The position numbers and the translations under genes were made by a program. From JANXQG01 sp963719885 (GTDB lineage Bacteria > Planctomycetota > Planctomycetia > Pirellulales > Thermoguttaceae), in NCBI GenBank assembly GCA_963719885.1, contig CAVRDP010000035.1:124001-188000 (forward strand): a stretch of DNA of 64,000 nucleotides, in the 5' to 3' direction. How positions within the stretch are numbered: the stretch's first letter is position 1; the number at the start of each line of letters is the position of its first letter. Positions 61,600 through 64,000 of the stretch are shown piece by piece. Under the pieces are notes generated by a model that saw nothing but the letters and a program-made list of their open reading frames with translations, did no database searches and had not been told where the DNA came from.

Positions 61600-61765
61600 G
61601 TCGTTTGTCAAGCGGTGAAAAGAAATTCCAAATTACAAATACTAAATTGCAAACAAATTCCAAGTCAGAAAATCCAAAGGCCAAAACCGCATGCCTTGGA
61701 CTTTCTTCTTTGGGATTTGGGATTTGTTTGAAATTTGAGATTCGAAATTTGGGATTTTCGATTTC
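61600..61765. repeat. AT-rich inverted 'caaatttcaaa' repeat between nfeD and floA
   Basis: Left arm aaattccaaattacaaatac then taaattgcaaacaaattcc; right arm gggatttgtttgaaatttga then gattcgaaatttggg. The arms pair imperfectly. The same low-complexity family occurs before gspI (44637). The purine/pyrimidine pattern contrasts with the GC-rich genes. Confidence 0.6.
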
Positions 61766-62338
61766 TTAGACCAGCGGTTCGCCGAAGGGGTCGGCGGCAA
61801 TGCTGTCGATGGGCCGCTCGAGCGGATTCTCGGCCTTCGAACTGGGAATTTCCCCCTCTACGGCCCGAACCACCAACCGATTGGATTCAATCTTGATCAC
61901 GCGCACGGTTTGTCCGGTTTCGATGACCATGCCTTCGCTGGTGGCGTCCAGCGTCTGGCCGTCCACGCTGACCGCTCCGCTGGGCAACATCCGGCATTTC
62001 GCCCGGCCCAGACGCCCCACCAAACCCTTGAGCTGGCGCCGCTGGTCCTCGTCGGGCAGGACATCCTCGGAACGGGGGGCGTCCAGCAATACCTGGCGGC
62101 CGAAATACGTGTGCGGCCACCAGCGGAAACCGAATGCAAGCAGAGTTGGAACGCCGAGTACCACGGCGGCGGTCACGGTCAAGCCGCAGCTTGTCCCCGA
62201 CTTGAAGCCAAACAAAATCGCCCCCAGCAGCGCGGAGCCTGAAAAAAACGCAAGAATGCCGGCCGAGGGGAAGAATATCTCCAGGAACGCAAGACCCAAC
62301 CCCAGCGCGAGTAACAAGACGGAAATCCAAATATCCAT
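61766..62338 (-). CDS. NfeD-family membrane protein
   Basis: 190 residues from the ATG at 62338. Three to four TM helices (ISVLLLALGLGLAFLEIFFP, GILAFFSGSALLGAILFGF, GLTVTAAVVLGVPTLLAFGF), then a soluble OB-fold C-terminus (LKGLVGRLGRAKCRMLPSGA, VSVDGQTLDATSEGMVIETG then QTVRVIKIESNRLVVR). This is the short NfeD1-type form that works with flotillins; no protease domain is attached. It lies upstream of floA in the same direction. The start is chosen at MDIWISVLLL, since the upstream in-frame residues lack a signal or helix. Confidence 0.85.
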   Translation of the reverse strand: MDIWISVLLLALGLGLAFLEIFFPSAGILAFFSGSALLGAILFGFKSGTSCGLTVTAAVVLGVPTLLAFGFRWWPHTYFGRQVLLDAPRSEDVLPDEDQRRQLKGLVGRLGRAKCRMLPSGAVSVDGQTLDATSEGMVIETGQTVRVIKIESNRLVVRAVEGEIPSSKAENPLERPIDSIAADPFGEPLV

Positions 62339-62406
62339 TGCGAGTCTGCACTCCTGCGACACACGCGGCAAGGGGAGAACGTCAAGCAACCATCCATTTT
62401 ACCCTC

Positions 62407-63330
62407 TTACTCGCGGTTCGGATACTTGAGCTTCAGCACGTACGACTCCCACTGCTTTTGGAACGCATCCATGTCGTCGCGTTCCAAGACGGCCTTCAAC
62501 GTCTTATAGCCCGAAGGATCGTCCTTACGGTTCGCCAGAAAACGACGATAGTAGGTCTTCAAGAGGCCCTTCTGCTGCAAGTAATAGCAGAGGTATCGGG
62601 CTTGGGCGTAATTCGTGCCTCGGTCCTTCTCGTAGAACTCGGCGTCGGTCGTGTGGCAGAGCGTTTTGAAGGAAGTCAGGTTCCCTTTGTGAATGGCCTG
62701 CTGAAGCCCTCGCAAACGCCAGTTGGTATAGCCGTGGATTTCGCCCTCTTCTTCGCCGCTCTGCTCGTACAGCGAGCCCAATCCCTCGTTGAACCAGGCC
62801 GGACAGTTGGGGAAATTGGCTGCCACGAAGGGGTGAACAAGCTCATGCACCAATGTGCCTCCGCCCCTGGCGATATTCATCACCAAGGCCCCGTCGTCCT
62901 GCGAGAAGTAACCGAACGGCGTATCGGGCGTCTTGCCGAAAAGCCGCTTGCAGTTCGTCCTATAGCTCTCCTCGTCCTTGAAGATCCAGATATCGAGGAT
63001 TTGCCGCGGATCCTGCGTGAAATAGGCCTTTTTCAGCTTTTTCACGGCCCATTGCACGGTGCCTTCCGACCAGTCGCGGACCCTGTCCGGCGATTCATTG
63101 CCGACGACCACGAAAGGCGGCGAGACGACCACCGTAAAATCTTTCGCGGGGATCTTCTTCTGCAAGAGTTCGATGTGCCTGTCAAAGTCTGCCTGCGTGA
63201 AGCTGTCGGCATCGGCGGTTCGCCCCTTGCCGACAGTGTCGGCTTCCCGGCCGGCAAGGGCCACCGCCGTGAGGATCACGAGAACGCGGAAGAGCCGGGG
63301 TGAATAAGCGGCATAGTACTTGGTGATCAA
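62407..63330 (-). CDS. putative secreted gluzincin-type metallopeptidase
   Basis: 307 residues with an N-terminal hydrophobic segment (LFRVLVILTAVALAGREADT). The zinc motif HELVH is at about residues 162-166, followed by the third-ligand/Glu region CPAWFNEGLGSLYE near 176-189. This HExxH-(n)-E spacing is that of the peptidase MA-like / DUF1570 group. Around it are FVVVGNESPDRVRDWSEGTV, ILDIWIFKDEESYRTNCKRL and a helical C-terminus ending LKLKYPNRE. The active-site residues are all present. It lies upstream of nfeD by 68 bases on the same strand, though co-function is unclear. Confidence 0.7.
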   Translation of the reverse strand: MITKYYAAYSPRLFRVLVILTAVALAGREADTVGKGRTADADSFTQADFDRHIELLQKKIPAKDFTVVVSPPFVVVGNESPDRVRDWSEGTVQWAVKKLKKAYFTQDPRQILDIWIFKDEESYRTNCKRLFGKTPDTPFGYFSQDDGALVMNIARGGGTLVHELVHPFVAANFPNCPAWFNEGLGSLYEQSGEEEGEIHGYTNWRLRGLQQAIHKGNLTSFKTLCHTTDAEFYEKDRGTNYAQARYLCYYLQQKGLLKTYYRRFLANRKDDPSGYKTLKAVLERDDMDAFQKQWESYVLKLKYPNRE

Positions 63331-63548
63331 GATGGCTCTCCTTCTCGCTGGCTGTTCAGGGCTTGGAAATTGTAAAAGTGGGCTTTACACCGCCATCGAA
63401 TACCGCCGGGCTAAAGCCCACCCTACTGCTCTTACTGTTGCCTCCGGCCACAAATTTCTTTTCTCGATCGAATTTCCGTATCGTGTACCCTTCTGTGGTG
63501 GTGATCTATCCAGCCACATGTGTTCAATTTTGCTGTAGCAAAAAAGAA

Positions 63549-63595
63549 CAGGCGGGTCAGGTTTCGCTCGGGCAAACGAAACCTTGACCCGCCTG
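63549..63595. terminator. strong stem-loop with one bulge
   Basis: CAGGCGGGTCAGGTTTCG at 63549-63566 pairs with CGAAACCTTGACCCGCCTG at 63577-63595 with one bulged T around a 10-base loop. It could end the minus-strand frame at 63629-63853 or be a REP element. Confidence 0.5.
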
Positions 63596-63628
63596 ATTGA
63601 AGGGAAGCGTGAGCTTCGGCCCATCGGA

Positions 63629-63853
63629 TCAGATATGTCTCCGTACCGGAAGGGGATTGGGTGACCTCCTGTTTCTCGGATGGGTTTGCGCGACTGCCAG
63701 CGCTCCTTCGGTGCCTCTCGGGAAGCCCAGGAAAACGTCGACTTTGGGCTGTTCCGTTGCCAAAGTCGTGAGAACTTTTTCCAAGAACTGGTTCACGTAG
63801 CTCGTTTTCCCAACGATTCGTGGTTCTTGAGGCAAGTTCGCAGCGTTTTCCAT
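63629..63853 (-). CDS. small hypothetical protein, doubtful
   Basis: 74 residues beginning MENAANLPQEPRIVGKTSYV, then NQFLEKVLTTLATEQPKVDV and FLGFPRGTEGALAVAQTHPR. The first 55 residues look protein-like and the start follows GAAAGAAGCCC. No family is recognised. It could be the front of a frameshifted or truncated gene, since the hairpin at 63549 lies just beyond its end. Confidence 0.25.
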   Translation of the reverse strand: MENAANLPQEPRIVGKTSYVNQFLEKVLTTLATEQPKVDVFLGFPRGTEGALAVAQTHPRNRRSPNPLPVRRHI

Positions 63854-64000
63854 GGGCTTCTTTCAATTCGTCCGTCCGGCCCCTGCGGCATGGCCTCTTC
63901 TCTGGGAATCTCGAAGGAATTCAAGCGAAGCGTTCTTTGGGGAAGCAGCTTTTCCTGTTTTCTTCGAGCTTCCAAACCAGCCCCGTCAACCGTGCGCGGG

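Larger units (their letters stand above)
63331..64000. other. terminal stretch, mostly non-coding
   Basis: Contains a REP-like 'gggctaaagcccaccctact' near 63410, a strong hairpin at 63549-63595, and short minus-strand frames of doubtful status. No promoter is assigned with confidence. Confidence 0.4.

Overview
The window looks like a piece of a Planctomycetota chromosome, probably Pirellulales-like. Base composition is GC-rich. It carries several membrane proteins with the 'DPYHxWLGI...HYRLLG' J-like N-terminus, a DUF1080 domain, EF-hand secreted proteins, Pro/Tyr/Gly-rich cell-envelope proteins and many small palindromic repeats. This assignment comes from recognising families by eye, not from a search. 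No rRNA, tRNA, CRISPR array or complete transposon was seen.

Layout. 1-5.6 kb is a decayed accessory region. It has palindrome-rich non-coding DNA and two eroded copies of a PIN-toxin/antitoxin plus LigD 3'-phosphoesterase module. Between them lie an ORF6N protein and an AbiEi/AbiEii toxin-antitoxin pair. 5.7-9.3 kb holds a YqeG phosphatase, a methyltransferase, a broken DUF4143 ATPase and a formylglycine-enzyme remnant. 9.3-21.1 kb, mostly minus strand, is a chaperone-like cluster. It has an Hsp70, an FHA-TM protein, three TM proteins with HPD-less J-like N-termini and different C-terminal domains, a TPR lipoprotein and a His-rich secreted protein. 21.2-29.4 kb has lactate permease, a GT39-like glycosyltransferase, an FkbM methyltransferase, the helicase HrpB and another methyltransferase.

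29.4-58.3 kb is a type II secretion (T2SS)/pilus-like locus mixed with c-type cytochrome genes. It runs GspE, a ResB-CcsA fusion, a second ResB, an octaheme-type cytochrome, then GspF-G-H-I-J-K, a PilM/GspL-like protein and a PilO/GspM-like protein. A BON-domain protein, a Tyr/Pro-rich secreted protein and a 1294-residue secretin follow. Two EF-hand paralogues bracket the GspE/cytochrome half. 58.8-63.3 kb holds a beta-hydroxyacid dehydrogenase, a flotillin FloA with a small TM partner, an NfeD protein and a putative gluzincin peptidase.

Two cross-cutting observations stand out. First, about ten copies of a 17-24 bp hairpin (GGGCACC, 3-nt variable arm, TAC/TACY loop, complementary arm, GGTCG) are scattered through the window, six or more of them inside genes. 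The variable arms change in a compensatory way, which points to a selected or mobile structure. Second, about sixteen otherwise well-conserved genes need one or more frameshifts to be read through. This suggests residual indel errors in the assembly as much as real decay, so pseudogene calls here should be treated with caution.
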